Assembly: GCA_944990035.1 (NCBI GenBank)
Contig: CALYLX010000126.1
Location: 2,604,001 to 2,668,000, forward strand
Source of the DNA: Clitopilus passeckerianus
Taxonomy: Eukaryota > Basidiomycota > Agaricomycetes > Agaricales > Entolomataceae
Direction of reading: 5' to 3'
DNA length: 64,000 nucleotides
In this document: positions 32,277 through 44,782 of the stretch, one piece after another
How the letters are laid out: the number at the start of each line of letters is the position of its first letter
Numbering within the stretch: the first letter of the stretch is position 1
Translations under genes and position numbers: made by a program
The notes under the pieces: model-generated
What the model was told of the DNA's origin: nothing
Seen by the model: the letters and a program-made list of their open reading frames with translations, nothing else
The model's database searches: none

Positions 32277-34691
32277 TTATTATGGCGGCCATTTGGGCCA
32301 CCTGGAAGACTGTGCGCTGCATTATTGTCAAAGGATAAATTCCTTTGCGAGATTGGAGATGCTTTGGCTTGGGTCGGCGGCCGTGTCGATCACGATCGAA
32401 TCTCGCTGAACCAGTACGCTTGGTTCAATATTCCCCTTTTCAGTGCAAAATCGAGGGGACCGACCGTGGGTGTGGCCCAATCCGGGGCAAATGAGATCCA
32501 TCTTGCCTGACAATTGCACTCAGTGGCCTTTGTTGGGACTAATCACCCCAAACCGGAAACTGTGACGCTTTTGCGTTCTATTAATTGAAGACTTGTAAAC
32601 GCCGCATTAGCCTCTTCTCGCCGATCCATGATTGTGAGTGCTATGCGCCACACTATGTTATCCCGGGTGCGTGCGTAAAGAACACTTTCGTTAACGCGGG
32701 GAAGGACTGTATTAAAAAGGTAGAATCTTGGTCGAGGGGTGTTGAATTTTGCTTGGGAAATTCACCGAAACAGAAAATTTCAAATTTTCCTTTGCGCGGG
32801 AATTTTGATGATTTATTTGTGAATTTTCCCCCGGATCTCTGGTGGATCGAGCTTGCATTGTTACTCCAAAGCAGAAATCGAAAAACGTAGCACTCCCATG
32901 GGCCACAATGCATGCCAAAGCTGTGGTATGAATTCGATTAGATATTCCACGGAGAATTCGGTCTCTCGCTTTGACCCCAAAACGGCCTATGACATGTGGT
33001 CGTTGCTTTGATGGAGATACGCTTCGAACCATCCCAATTTAGCTCTCATCCCTATTATTTTACATTTCTTTGGACCTACCGACGTGGGATTTAATCCACA
33101 CCTCAGTTTCAGCTGGCCGAGTGGCAGAAAGCATTCGTCTCGAGTGGTCGGAGTTGAATATCAGGAAATCAAAAATGTATATTTCCCCCACACCCTAGCT
33201 TCATGCTGAAAGGCTTAGAAAACGCTTTGCAGAATATAGTTCATACCCTCAAGATAGTTTGAGACGCAATCTCGAGACGGCCCCTTCGGCAAATTGGTTA
33301 CTTGCCTTGATTAGAGATTTACACTTCGTTGCTTTGATACCCGATAAGGACACTGTAAACGCCGACGAGTAGCTAGCGTCGGCCTGAAACTGTTCTCTAT
33401 CGTTCCTGCGAAGGTGTGCCAAGGTGTACTGTTCTCCACTCTTAGATTACCGAAAGACGGGGCTGGGACTCAATCGCCTATGGTACCGAGGAGGCTGAAT
33501 ACTAACCAGAGCTTAATTGCGTATTGAGCTCCGAAACCTATGTTATCTCGACCGAATTTCGGAGTAGGTTCGACTCGAATGATTCAGATTCGGGGGTCGT
33601 TGTATTGCTGCCTACAAAAGGTGCGGGAGTGCCGGGTGATGTGCCTCGTGTAACGATGACCAGAGCAATTTTGTCCATGTGAAGCGCATCTTGGGGAAGG
33701 ACTAGAACGATAATAGCCCTACCGACTCGGCATCTGGCACAGATGGGGCAACTCACGCACAGTCGCACCCTTGATTTGGATCTGGGAGGAATATGCCAGG
33801 CCCGCAATTTCCGAATGTGAGCATTTCAAAGACCACTTGACATTCACCAAGCTTCAGAGATGTGATAGCAACATTTTATACATGTCGTCAGCAAACCCAA
33901 AATTGAGCCTGTAAGTCGCCGGCAGGAAGGGAGTGCCATTGAACTGGAGCCCGGTCTGATTTGGAAGGAAATTGTGTCGAGGAAGCCGATGGACGTGAGG
34001 TACCATGTTGCATCAAAAGTGGGCCCTTACTGATGGGTTGGAATCTTCGATCCTCGACAATTCGACATCAAAACATGAAATCTTTTGAAAACCAGTCGAG
34101 GCGAACTGGCGGGGTGGATACATCCAAAATCCACGATTTCGAGGGATCGCAGTAGGACTAATTCCCAAGAAACACAAAGCAGAATACCTAGGGTACGAGA
34201 ATTGGAAACTAGGCGCTCTTATTTGGCTGATCTTGTTGATCGGTTGCATGCGGAAAAGTAGCTTTGGGGTTCATCTGCGAGAGCCAGTAGCCCAGCGACG
34301 ATGTCTGGGAAGCATGCTTCGATTGTATAGAACGTTCCCTGAGATTAAGCAGAAGGCTGATTACTTGAATGCTCGCCGCGTCAGACGTTGCACTGAAAGG
34401 GAGCCCTTGAGTGGTCGTTGGAGCTCGATCCCGGATGTACCCACGCTCAATGACGGATAGCTGTATAGATTTATAGGTATTCGTTGCATGGACCGTCCAA
34501 CCACGATAGATGGTATTCGAAGCTGATGAACTTGAATTGCGCTCGGAACCGGGAAACTCGTCAGGAATTTCGGATTTAGGACCGGTACGGCACAGTGCCT
34601 GTCATTGGTCGCATAACTCAGGGATCGACCCGATTCGACCGCAGCATCCAATGACTCGGTACTCACTCGGACGAATTCGACCACCATTCAA
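32277..34691. other. 2.4-kb divergent intergenic region
   Basis: It separates the HMG-box gene (-) and the dehydratase gene (+). Frames here are short and lack motifs. It is one of the longest gene-free stretches of the window and may hold long upstream control sequence for the HMG-box factor. An AT-rich patch of repeated aaattttc words is near 32750-32830. Confidence 0.45.
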
Positions 34692-35988
34692 ATGTCCAAT
34701 GCATGGCTGAGAACTCCTCTGATTCGCTCATCGCGTCTGTCAGAACTTCTTGGTGCGGAAGTGTACCTTAAGCTTGAGGTAAGCTGTAGTTTGAACGGCA
34801 ATCAACCATCACGATGCTTCCCAAGGATTACAGAACTTGCAACCGTCTCATTCGTTCAAGTATCGTGGCGTCTCTCTGTTCTGTCAAAGGGCTAAGGAAT
34901 CTCATGGGAGCTCGGTACATCTGGTGATTGCCTCAAGTGGTAATGGTGGTCTGGGAGCTGCATGTGCGGCCAACGCCCTTGGGTTGAAGTGTACTGTTTA
35001 CCTACCGCATGGATCGACTCAGGGCACTGTGGATCTCATGAGGCGCCAGAATGCGGAAGTTGTGATTGTATCAGGCATCACGTATTATGAAGCTCTTGCT
35101 ACAGCCCAGATCGCAGTTGACAGCCTAGATAACGCGTGAGTCCAGAGTACGATCTCTCGTTGATAACTGACACGAATGGAGGTGGTAGTGTTATGGTCCC
35201 TACATACGACCACGAATTTGTCTGGGAAGGACATTCTTCTATGGTTGAAGAAATGACGGAGCAACTTGAGTCCAAACCTGACGCCGTCTTCTGCAGTGTC
35301 GGGGGAGGCGGTTTGCTTGGAGGTTTAATTACAGGATGTAAGAAAGTTGGCTGGGACCATAGTACGTCCGACAGTCAGCTTTCGCCCAATCTCCTCCTAA
35401 TTACCAACTAGTTCCCATTATTGGCCTCGAGACCATGGGTTCGGATTGCTTTTATTGGACGATGGCTCTCAACCGTGGCGAGGCTACTTCTGACAGTTTA
35501 CCCGCGAATGTCACTGTGATGCACGACGAAGTTACTGGTCTCAAGCTGGCGCACTTCAGCCGTTTTACTTCTAGAGCATCTGCTTCCCTGGGTGCATCTC
35601 ATCCTTCAGCGAAGGTGGTCAAGATGGGACTGGACTACCCTGGTGGTTTAACTTGTGTTCGAGTAACTGATTACCTCGCGATAGAGGCTCTGCTGGCCTT
35701 CTCAGGTACGATACAAAGTACATTCCACCTGGCAGGGCATTCATTCCCGTTCTAGATGATCACAAAATGCTTGTCGAGCTTGCTTGCTCAACAGCGTTTA
35801 CGGCTGCTTACAACCCTCAGCTTTTTGAAATGCTCGTACCGCAAAAAGCCGATAACATCAGAACGGTGGTTTTTGTCGTAGACGGAGGGTTTAAAACCTC
35901 ATTAGCCAGCATTGCGGAATTGGGACAGATATTGAGGGAAAATGAGGGGGCCAGGGCGTCTCTAGAATGGAACGTATTACCGTATTAG
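34692..35988 (+). CDS. PLP-dependent serine/threonine dehydratase-like enzyme
   Basis: Fold-type II PLP enzyme, expected to deaminate L-serine (or L-threonine) to the 2-oxo acid. Exon 1 gives TPLIRSSRLSELLGAEVYLKLE. After a 3'-acag intron the lysine-bearing motif LQPSHSFKYRGV follows, with Lys as the Schiff-base residue. IASSGNGGLGAACAANALG is the cofactor/carboxylate loop, and CSVGGGGLLGGLITGCKKVGW is the phosphate-binding glycine loop. Later exons read IIGLETMGSDCFYW, SRASASLGASHPSA and FVVDGGFKTSLASIAELGQ, with the stop at 35986. Length (about 360 aa after splicing) matches single-domain serine dehydratases; no regulatory ACT domain is present. The gene seems whole. Confidence 0.85.
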
Positions 35989-37330
35989 AGACGCCAAGAA
36001 TGCCGACATTATGAAATGGTTCAGACATGATTCAGGGGCCTGAAAGAAAACGCCACCTTCGTAGATTTGGATTTGCTGTACCCTCGCAAGTCCCCAATTA
36101 TGGGGCGACCTCAGGCTGAAATTGTCATCATGTCCAGGTTCGGTGACTCGTGAGGAAAATCAAGGTTAATATGCTCGTTGGTAGCCTATCTATCAATCCC
36201 GACCGGTGTAACCGTTCCTAGTAAGTTCCTCGGCACCTCTGACTGTCAGGCGTTACAGTTGGTCAGAGGGTACGGATTTCAATCATCCCTGACCCGCCGG
36301 CTTATTTCCCGTCGCGCTCGTACAAGAATTACAATCAGGCAAGATGGGAATTTGAACTGTTATTTCTTGATTGGAGGATATTCAGCGGGGCGGCGGCTCC
36401 GATTCGGCTGCCGTGGTCGAGTCTGTCCTTGGACTGCTCTTGGTATGTTCGATAGAAAGTGCCTAGAATCTAATGGAAGGTGATTGCCCAAAATGGAACG
36501 AAAGTACTTCAATGAGAAATAGGCGCCCCACGGTGGCGCAGCTCAAGTCAGACAAGGAACCGAAGGTGCCATCTGCGTACAGCTCCGGCATCTAGTTGGA
36601 TGACTTGGAGCCCGCGAGGCCCTATTTTAGACAGTCAACGGCATCCCAATCTCTTCAACATGCGGCGTGACCAAAATACACCCAGGAAAAGAAAACCCAA
36701 GCTCATTCAATGAGGAGACACACTTGCGTAAAATTTCGCTTCTGATTGCCTTTCTCCGGGAACTCCAGATTCATCCATAAGACAAGAAATCCCCTTGACT
36801 ACTTGGTGAAAAGTGAGTGTTCTCAACGCGATCCTTCGACATAGAAATTGAAATTATCACGAGAAAAATTGTAACAACACCTCTCACTTGCAACCCCATG
36901 ATCTGACTTTTCCTCGCCGCATATCTCCAAATTTTACCTTGAGTTTTGACTGGCATCTTCGTTCGTTCGTTCGCCTTGTCTAAAGTCTCTGGCAGGTTCG
37001 CCGTATTGGGGTAGGCTACGTCTACCATGTGATCATATGCTCACCTGACTTACTAACCAAAAAAGGAATGCTTCGATCACCACTCGCCAGATGGCAGCTC
37101 GCCCACTGAAGGGTCCGTTTTCCCAGCCGCCAGATGCAACTTGGTCCTTGCCTTCTCATCGTCAACGACATCTATCTTTATACTTAACAGCAGGAAAGCT
37201 TGCTTCCAGGCTATTTGCTGCTTTTCTAGAGGCTTAGCGTCGGCGATCAAGCAGTGGCCACGTTCTTGGTAACCCAAACAGCAACTTCGAGGCTTATCGA
37301 GACGACGACTCCTTCAGGACCCCCAATATC
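35989..37330. other. Intergenic
   Basis: No gene recognised; all frames are short. The right end approaches the membrane-protein gene, whose first exon is not certain. Confidence 0.4.
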
Positions 37331-37452
37331 ATCCTCCATCTGTGAGGTAGAGTCCTAGAAACTCGCTATGGAAGAATACGTAGGAGTCTCCAGACGAGAC
37401 ACGCCAAAAATCAATGGCTCGGTTGGAGGTTTGTGGTTGACATCAGGGATAG

Positions 37453-38166
37453 CGCCGTACTCATCCAGTTACTTCGACAGCATTTGTAGCAGTTATTGTC
37501 TGCCTCATACTTGTCATTCTAGCCTGCTCTGGAGCTATCCTGTATCTCATTCGAGAGCAAAGGCGGCACGAGGCGCAGCGGGTTCGATCCCGTAAACGAA
37601 GGCTTTACCAGGATCCTCCTGCTGTCCCAATACCAACTCAGGAAACAGATGGGACTATCAATGCGTGGCGAGATCGACTTTCCTCTCTCTTCCCCACCAA
37701 TCCATTTGGAAGCACCAGATCACGCGAAGCAGCACGCGGGCATGGCTGGATGCAAGCAGGTTCAGTCGACGACTGGGATGTTGAGATCGGGGAGTACGAC
37801 ACCCGCCACGACCGTCCTTCAATTCTCCAAACACCGTCCAAAAGCCTCCCTCCCCGTGGAGGCACAGACACACCGGTCTCACGCAGTAATACCGCCTCAA
37901 CGGCGAACAGTGTCCGCTTCGAGCTCCCTGCCATCCACGTTATGTCCAACTCCGATTTGAAAGCGTTACAAGCTCCAAATATACTGTCGCAATTCTCATC
38001 TCCCCCTTCATCACGACCAACGACTCCGATGCAGGTCCGAACATTATCTCCGGAACCAATGTCTCCTCACACACCCGACCATCCTGCTCGGATTTCAACG
38101 CCATCGTCTTTTGCACCGCGACATTCCAGCGGTTCCAGCGGAACTAAATTCATCGAGATTCTATAA
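37453..38166 (+). CDS. Single-pass membrane protein, 5' exon(s) unresolved
   Basis: One frame from about 37453 reads TSTAFVAVIVCLILVILACSG, a transmembrane helix, followed at once by a basic stop-transfer sequence (LIREQRRHEAQRVRSRKRR). A long Ser/Thr/Pro-rich cytoplasmic tail follows (SLFPTNPFGSTRSREAA, VDDWDVEIGEYDTRHDRP, FSSPPSSRPTTPMQVR). It ends at 38166 after SGTKFIEIL. Upstream, about 37285-37340 encodes a Ser/Thr/Pro-rich segment (SRLIETTTPSGPPISSS) suited to a short ectodomain, but I could not find a splice pair that joins the frames. Agaricomycetes have many such ectodomain-helix-basic-tail proteins of unknown role. Confidence 0.65.
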   Translation, partial: RRTHPVTSTAFVAVIVCLILVILACSGAILYLIREQRRHEAQRVRSRKRRLYQDPPAVPIPTQETDGTINAWRDRLSSLFPTNPFGSTRSREAARGHGWMQAGSVDDWDVEIGEYDTRHDRPSILQTPSKSLPPRGGTDTPVSRSNTASTANSVRFELPAIHVMSNSDLKALQAPNILSQFSSPPSSRPTTPMQVRTLSPEPMSPHTPDHPARISTPSSFAPRHSSGSSGTKFIEIL

Positions 38167-38458
38167 CGTTTTCTTTGCATTGACTGCCTCGCTTTCGCAT
38201 TTCCCTGAAGTCTTATTTAATACAGTCCCGGAAGACATGTTATACTTTACTTCCGCGTGGACCTCACTTTGTTTATTTCTGTCCCGAACCCTGTACAATT
38301 CGTGTTTCCAATTTACCCTTACCTTGTACTATTACTGTACTTTGAACACTCTCGCAGCTACTTGTACGTCTACCGGGCCCATCTCATAGATGAGTCATGA
38401 TCAAAAGATCGCAGTTACATGATCCTTATCGTTTATATTGAGGGAAAGATGCCTTAAG

Positions 38459-39367
38459 ATGGTGAAGCGTTACCCGATTCAAGCAGCCATGCAGAGTGAC
38501 AAGACGATTATAATTCCTGCTAGGGAAACCCAGAAGGCTACCATCTTCTTTCTTCATGTAAGGACGAGTGAAACCTCCCGACCCAAGGTTTACTTAACGC
38601 TGAGAGTAGGGAATGTCCCATTTCAACACGCAATGGCAAGAAGTGGTTGAGCGATCCTTGGCTCCAGAGCTTTCCAACGTCAAATGGGTCTTGCCTCAAG
38701 CGTAAGCCTCATCTTCCCAACCAACGAAATCCTCTCATGAGATCATTTATAGCCTCGAGCGCCATGTGACATACGAGAAAGAAGCCGTCCCAAGCTGGTT
38801 CGACATGGTCCACCTCCCTCCCGAGCCGGAAGAGTACGACGAGGCAGTGATTTACGAGTCCATCACGGCCATCGAGAATCTGATCGAGTCCGAGATCCAG
38901 GAGGCCAAAGCAGACAACAAGATCGCCCTCATCGGCTTCAGCCAAGGCGCTGCCACCAGCATGATGACCGCCCTCAGGGCAAAGCTTGACCTCGCCGCCG
39001 TGGTCAACCTCTGCGGTTGGATCCCGCCGAGGGCAGAGGCAGGCATTGTGAGTACATATACGCTTTGATCTACCATTATTTTCGTGGCATTGAAGAATTT
39101 ATTTTATTTTCCCTGAATGATTAGAACGCCTTGACGAGCAAGCCGTTCCCGCCGTTGCTTTGGTGTCATGGGACTGCAGATAAGAAAATACCGATTTCAC
39201 ATCGAGACGATGCCCTGGCCGTTCTCAAGAGAAGGGGAGTGGCCAAAGATGGTCAAATGGTCCTGAAGGTGTACGAGGGGTTGGAACATACCACAAACGA
39301 CGCTGAGATGGGCGATGTAGCACGCTGGCTGGATGACGTACTATTTGGTGACACTGACAGAAAGTGA
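38459..39367 (+). CDS. Acyl-protein thioesterase/carboxylesterase-like hydrolase
   Basis: Alpha/beta hydrolase of the phospholipase/carboxylesterase family (PF02230), which in yeasts and animals removes palmitate from proteins. Four exons join: ...ARETQKATIFFLH, GMSHFNTQWQEVVERSLAPE, LERHVTYEKEAVPSWFDM to AGI, and NALTSKPFPPLLWCHGT to the stop at 39365. The nucleophile elbow is IALIGFSQGAATSMM (Ser), the acid is in WCHGTADKKIPISH (Asp) and the base in YEGLEHTTND (His). The family's usual FLHGLGD is FLHGMSH here. The start may be 38459 (MVKRYP) or 38489 (MQSDKT); the second fits the family better. It is probably a cytosolic enzyme. Confidence 0.82.
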
Positions 39368-40014
39368 CAATTAGTGCGAGAGCAATGACGATAATAATTC
39401 GAGATCATCGACGACGAAGGTAAATAGATGTGAGTTGAGTGGAGCGAACTAGAGGGTAAGATCAAGATAGTCCTGTTAGATGCCTACAGATGCGCCCCAA
39501 AACGCCGGGAGGGTAATCAGATAATTCTATAGACGCCGTTAGAGACCGGACAGAGAATACCGACCGAGGGGAGAAGTGGAGCTCAATAACACACCGATGC
39601 GAAGGAGAAAATGTGTAGCTTATTCCATTAAAGCGTAGCGACTGCGACGCCGTCGGGGTACAAGTAAATGGGAAATGAGGCACGACTGATTTATACCAAT
39701 GGTGATGCAGCGAACCAAACTATGTTACAACAGATAGAAAGCAGCGTGAACCAGAGAATTATTGCAGTTTGCGAAAGCGAGTTGGGTAAAGGATGATGAA
39801 AGAGGATTGCAACATATGGATATCAATGAAACGGCGACGGGAAAAAAGAAGTGAAACGGAATATTCGGTGAATTAAGACAGATGAATATGGTATCTTGAA
39901 GACCGACCAGCACAACCCGAATTAGGGCAAATTCATAACTTCTCCATATGTGTGCCCGTGAAATACCCTAAAAGCCCGGAAAAGAGACCAATCCTAGCAA
40001 TGGAGGGTCGAGAA
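39368..40014. other. Convergent 3' spacer
   Basis: It lies between the ends of the thioesterase-like and PP2C genes. No coding signal. Confidence 0.4.
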
Positions 40015-41727
40015 TCACAGGGTCTGTACCACAATTGAAGTGTCGTCGATCCACGAGACGTCCATATCCAGAGTAAGGACACGAGATACGCTGTAACGAT
40101 CTTCGTCCCCTCCAAGAGCGCGGTGGAGAAGTCGTACTGCCAGGTTCTCGGAAGGTAGGACGGAACCGGAAGACGTAGCTGCAGGCGTGTCAGCCACAGA
40201 GTCGGCCCAATTCTTCAGGATACGATGTTGGCCTTCATTGCTGCAGAGGTCGGCGAACCCATCGGATGAGAGGACCAGGAACCGTGGGCCCGGGGCAGCG
40301 GTACGCTGCTCCCTTGACATTCTCTCAGTGCCAGTGTGCCCGTCGATCCTGATATTGTCTGCCTGCCTGTCCAATGGCACGTGTGTCACTTCCGGACGAG
40401 CATCGATGTATGGAGGAGATATGTTTCGCTGAAGGAACTCCTCCCAAGGCGACACATTGTGAAAGCCGGGGAATAGGTTGTACAATATCCTGCGAGTGAA
40501 GGCCGGCGGCTGTTTGAAGGGAATGTCGCCAAGAGCTGGATTGCCGGGTAAGGAAAGGGGACGATGATTTTAGCCGGGAAAGGGACGGAAACGAAGGTTG
40601 ATGGGGTTGATGGGAACAAGAGAAGCAAGGGAACAGCCAATGAGAAAAAAGCAAGAAAAGGACAAAAATAATAAATGAGATCCGGTCCGGTAAGAAGTGT
40701 GGGGAAATAAGCGTACCTCGAGTGGGGGCAAGTGCCCCGAGAACGCGTCTGTCAATAACGCATTCGGGCTCATTGGGATGTGCCTTAGCGACGCGTTCAA
40801 GTTCAGCGTCGTTGTCACCGTTATGACTGGTGGTGAGAGTCTCAACAACCCAGTCGTCACCAGAACCATTGCGAGAGACCATATCTAAAAGAAATATTAG
40901 AAATCATGACACAATCGTTCAGAATGAAGAGAAGCCGGCTTTAACGGGCGTTTACTTACGGGCTTGGCAGTCTCCCAGATTCGCAACCCAAAGGTTCTCC
41001 TGATTTGGGTCGACGAGTGCAACTAAGGCCGTTGTACCGTACATACAAAGCCTAACCTTCTTCCAGTTAGCGCCACCCGTATGTTGATCGTTGATGATGC
41101 ATCGTATGTCTGCATCAGAGAAGTTGTCCAAGCCTTCAATGCCACCGAAGAGATCCAGAACATCATTAGCGATAGCATCATCAAACGCCAATATGGAACG
41201 AGAGAAGAGATCTGCAATGTGTGCTGGTGTGAAGTTCATAGTCGGGTCGTCTGCCAGAGCTTCTCGCAAGAAGTCTCGAATGATGATTGGCAGATGATAG
41301 GCAACATGTTCAACTGTAACGTCACCCAGGTGGCCTGTGGAGAAGCCTCATCAATACGCGTCTATTAAAAAAACACTGCTGACCAGCTCGGGACTGCACC
41401 CGGTGACCAACCAGCAACAAGGAACGTACCATCAAATACGCCCGTCAGTGCCCACTTTCTCCCATGGACCTCCAACTGTGTAACGATATACCGGTCTTGT
41501 GTCCTAGTCTTGGGCGATGGTTGGAAGTTTATGCTGTCGGCTCGCATAGCAGTATTTGCGTCCAGTGTGATGCTTTGCGGTTTCGCGAGTCTCCGAAGCT
41601 CTCTCCAGACTTCATGTTCGCTAAGCACTTGATATGGGCGCGGCCAAGGTCCGTCTTCTGGTCCACACCTCGAACCAGGGATATCCTCAGAGTAAGCCCA
41701 GGAAGACACGGCCCGCTCGACGAGCAT
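40015..41727 (-). CDS. PP2C-family Ser/Thr phosphatase
   Basis: Metal-dependent protein phosphatase. The exons give TRTQDRYIVTQLEVHGRKWALTGVFD joined by an intron to GHLGDVTVEHVAYHLP (the metal-binding DGH motif). YGTTALVALVDPNQENLWVANLGDCQA (the GTTA and GD segments), LTTSHNGDNDAELERV, and FLVLSSDGFADLCSNEG (the late DG motif) follow, then WIDDTSIVVQTL at the end. The layout resembles the pyruvate-dehydrogenase-phosphatase branch, which is mitochondrial. The frame is open well upstream of MLVERAV (including a hydrophobic AAISANFFINHPSRLLVAVW) but has no ATG before a stop. The true start may be in another exon; the coordinate given is the first Met. The active-site motifs are intact. Confidence 0.85.
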
Positions 41728-42907
41728 CCCGAAGAAGTCCCAAACGGCTACCAGAAGACGGCTTGGATGGTTTATAAAGAAATTGGCCGAAATGGCTGCG
41801 AGCGGTTGTTGCGCTGAGAGGCGCTGATAGGACGAGAAGGGGGCGTCCTCAGATGGACAGGTTGAATCTTTAAAAAGACTCGACCATCATGGCACCTGAG
41901 TGGTCTTGTCGGACTTTCGCAGATGAGAACGGATGACACAGCAGCCACACGTGATCAAAACAACTGTACAGTTGCCTTCTCATCGGGTGCCGAGTTACCC
42001 GGAGACGCGTCGACAGGCTGTATTCGACTAACCTCGTTTTGACGACAAGGTTCAATATACTATGGGTCACTATTAACTCTGGAGTTGAAGTCGTCCCGGA
42101 CAGCTGGTCCAGTGCTGTTTAATGAACAATTAATTAACGTCAGACATCCTCAATGCACGTTGCAATCGCGGCTCTGTCATCCGGGATCTTAACCGTCTTG
42201 AGTCAGAGAGGAATGTCTCCACGGCCCCTCTCTCCAATCTAGAAAATCTAGAAGGTTCGAGGGGCCGAAGAACTCGAGTAATATCTGCTTAGTATCCCGA
42301 GTAGATTGCCGCCTCACAAATAGACGATGAACCCGCTATTCGTTGCACCGCTAATATTCCAACCTTGGGCCGGACGATAAAAGCCTATCTTTCCGGGCCC
42401 GCCGATGCACTGGATGATATCTCTCCGAGAGTGTGAACTCCGTCGCACGTCTCTTATCTGACTTTTGGAAGCTCTGCCGGGACCCGGCTTACTGATATAG
42501 ACCAACGCTGGTCCTCGGGTCGTGCACCTTCCAGACTACGAATCTAGGTATGCGGCGATCAAGTGTCATAAGGTATCACGGTTGACTGTAACCATACAAC
42601 TCTGTTCTTGTGTAGAGAAACTATGAGTGATGCATGCAGTTTCTCTGACATGACTTCGCATCCTCGGCCACCCGCTGTCGCCATCGAGCCAGTTCGCGAT
42701 TGCTTGTTATTCGTTTCCAGCAAGACATCCTAACAAAAGCCCTACATCTCTTTGCTTTGCGTCAGATGAGTTCTCGGGCTAAACCTCTGGATAACTCACC
42801 TCTAGGTAATAGAGGATTTCATCTTGGATGTCACAGCTACCGATACAACTGAAGAGGTCTTGTTTCTTGTTCGGCGAGATTAGATGGGCAATACCACATA
42901 GCGGCTC
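41728..42907. other. Intergenic
   Basis: It includes the unresolved 5' end of the PP2C gene and then about 1 kb without a recognisable gene. In the last part a frame overlapping the broken NACHT gene continues to 42880. Confidence 0.4.
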
Positions 42908-44288
42908 TCATCCGTGCTCAATGCGGCTTCTATAGTTTGCATCATAGCTCTGGTCGGCAACGATCGATGCAAGTATCGAATGAATATATGTTCTCGAAGT
43001 GGAAGTCGGTTCTCTGGGTGTGCTGGAAAGAAATCTTGGTCTGAGGTTGTGGATAAGCCAAGGAGGACATGCTTCCATAGGCAAGTCATCATCCGAGTGT
43101 GCTTCTTCGAAGCGTCCATGAGAAAGGAACGTAAGGACGCTCAGCACGGTCTCACTTGAGGAGTAGGAGATTTGCGAGAGGATGTGATTGTACAGTGTAT
43201 CCAGCTCTGCCAATGGCGCCTCATTACCCCGTGGTTTGAGCGCGAGTACAATATCCAAGCAGCGTCGAGGGTCTCCTCGGGGTGTGTTGACGTACTTGAT
43301 CACTGTCGATGCATAGATGAACTGTCCAGAAGATTTCGCTGCGATTTGCCTAATAGCATCCTCTGGCGGCCATGAAATCTTCTTAAGCCATGGCCGTTTC
43401 TCCTTGATTTCCAGGAACTTGCATTCCAAGAAAATCGTGATATCCCGGGAAGGATCTAATCGGTCGTCGAGTGTGGCTCTATCTGTCAAACGTGCAAGGG
43501 TGTCAGCCGCAAATGAATCGCAGATATAAGGCTCGGGTCGGCTAACAACAAGAAGAATGAGTGGAAGGTCATGATTTTTCAGAGCCGATGCCTAGATCGA
43601 GAGAATCGAGCTACGGAAATGTGGCATTCATCGAGGCCATCAATAATCACCACTTTCGTTGAGACCGAAGGGTTAGTTCGGCGAAGATTCTTGAGTGGTG
43701 CTCCAACGAGACGGAGGATCTGCGTTTCAAGGGATTTTTCGAATATCAGTGGATCGTCGGAGATCGAGGACTCGATGGGTGAACGGATTTCCAGGAATGA
43801 ATTCAATAGCTGATACACAATCATAGCCAGCAAGTGCGATTTCACAGCTCTTCTGCTGTCGGTTCTGGAGAAGAAGAAGCTAGCTGCCAGACGTCCTTCT
43901 TCCTCCCACCGCTCCGCTAATGTTTGTGCGATAGCGGACTTCCCCGCACCAGCAGGTCCACGGAACCAAAATACAGGTTTATCTTTGTGTCCGTGGCTCG
44001 CCCAGTGGGCTAGCCTATCAAGAATAGCAACTCGGGTATCGGGGTGGCACTTCGGTGGATCGAAGCGCTCGCCTGAGTTATGAAATGCGTTTGAAACAGT
44101 CTATTCTTTGAGAATCTGTAGACTACCTCATTAAAAATAAAAAAAATAAAAGGATTAGTCGCGATCGTGAATTGAGCGAAGCGGCGCTTACCCTTTGGTG
44201 GCCCATGTACATGAACTTCTTGATATTGATTGGCGTTTCTTAATCTACCATCCACAATGGTTATATCTCGACTTTGGGAAAAGGCCAT
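42908..44288 (-). pseudogene. NACHT-domain NTPase, NLR-like (copy B, broken)
   Basis: Exon 1 (MAFSQSRDITIVDGRLRN) and exon 2 (GERFDPPKCHPDTRVAILDR, Walker A FRGPAGAGKSAIAQTLAERW, Walker B VVIIDGLDECH) match copy A. Just after Walker B the frame runs into an unrelated tail. The correct sequence (ASALKNHDLPLILLVVSRPE) resumes in another frame after an in-frame TAG at about 43590, with some residues lost. The helical part (FLECKFLEIKEKRPWLKKI, SSGQFIYASTVIKYV) then continues to a stop at 42908, well short of the end of copy A. No intron of usable size could bridge the break. I call it a dead or dying paralogue; the N-terminal NTPase half could still be expressed. Confidence 0.72.
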
Positions 44289-44782
44289 ACACGTATATTT
44301 CTCGAAGACGATGGTTGTAGCGCCTGAGCCGCCGTGGTGGTAAGAACACGTAAGGTCGGAATTGTGGCGTGCTGCCTAATCGAACCGCTAGGTTCGCAGT
44401 GCCACCATTTCAGAGCTCTCCGGGCCACCAGACGTCCAGGCACTACGATAAACCCTCTTGCAGGGTGCCATTTGTCTCGAAAAAATGGGGAAATGGGGGT
44501 AGTTGTGGACCGGGAGCTGTCCCACTACAACCGAAAGGCCATTGTGCGTCCAACGCTCAGTACACGTTCAAGAATTCTTTCTGCAGTGAGAAAAGACTAC
44601 TCCTGTAGCAGTCATGAGAGGCACCTGGTATTGCCTTCAGCCTATGGTCGACTTCTAAACGACATTATCGAAGTTATGCCCGCGGTCTCGGTTATTAAGA
44701 TTCACTGAAATGGAAACGGGTCACGGTGTTCATGGATATTATAGTTATACGATGAATTACGGCCCGACTAAGATGACCTCTT
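44289..44782. other. Intergenic
   Basis: Promoter side of NACHT copy B and 3' side of the two-repeat gene. Nothing else recognised. Confidence 0.4.

Noticed and set aside
33110..33185. Possible tRNA (A-box-like tggccgagtgg at about 33115)
   Set aside because: The downstream B box is poor (gagttgaatat) and I could not pair acceptor or anticodon arms, so I treat it as chance or a distant tRNA-derived fragment.
34840..35139. Separate gene starting within the dehydratase region
   Set aside because: The frame joins the upstream exon across a gtaagc...acag intron and contains the Lys-PLP motif of the same enzyme.
37578..37592. tRNA B-box match (gggttcgatcccg)
   Set aside because: It lies in the coding frame of the membrane protein's basic stretch (QRVRSRKRR), with no tRNA arms around it.
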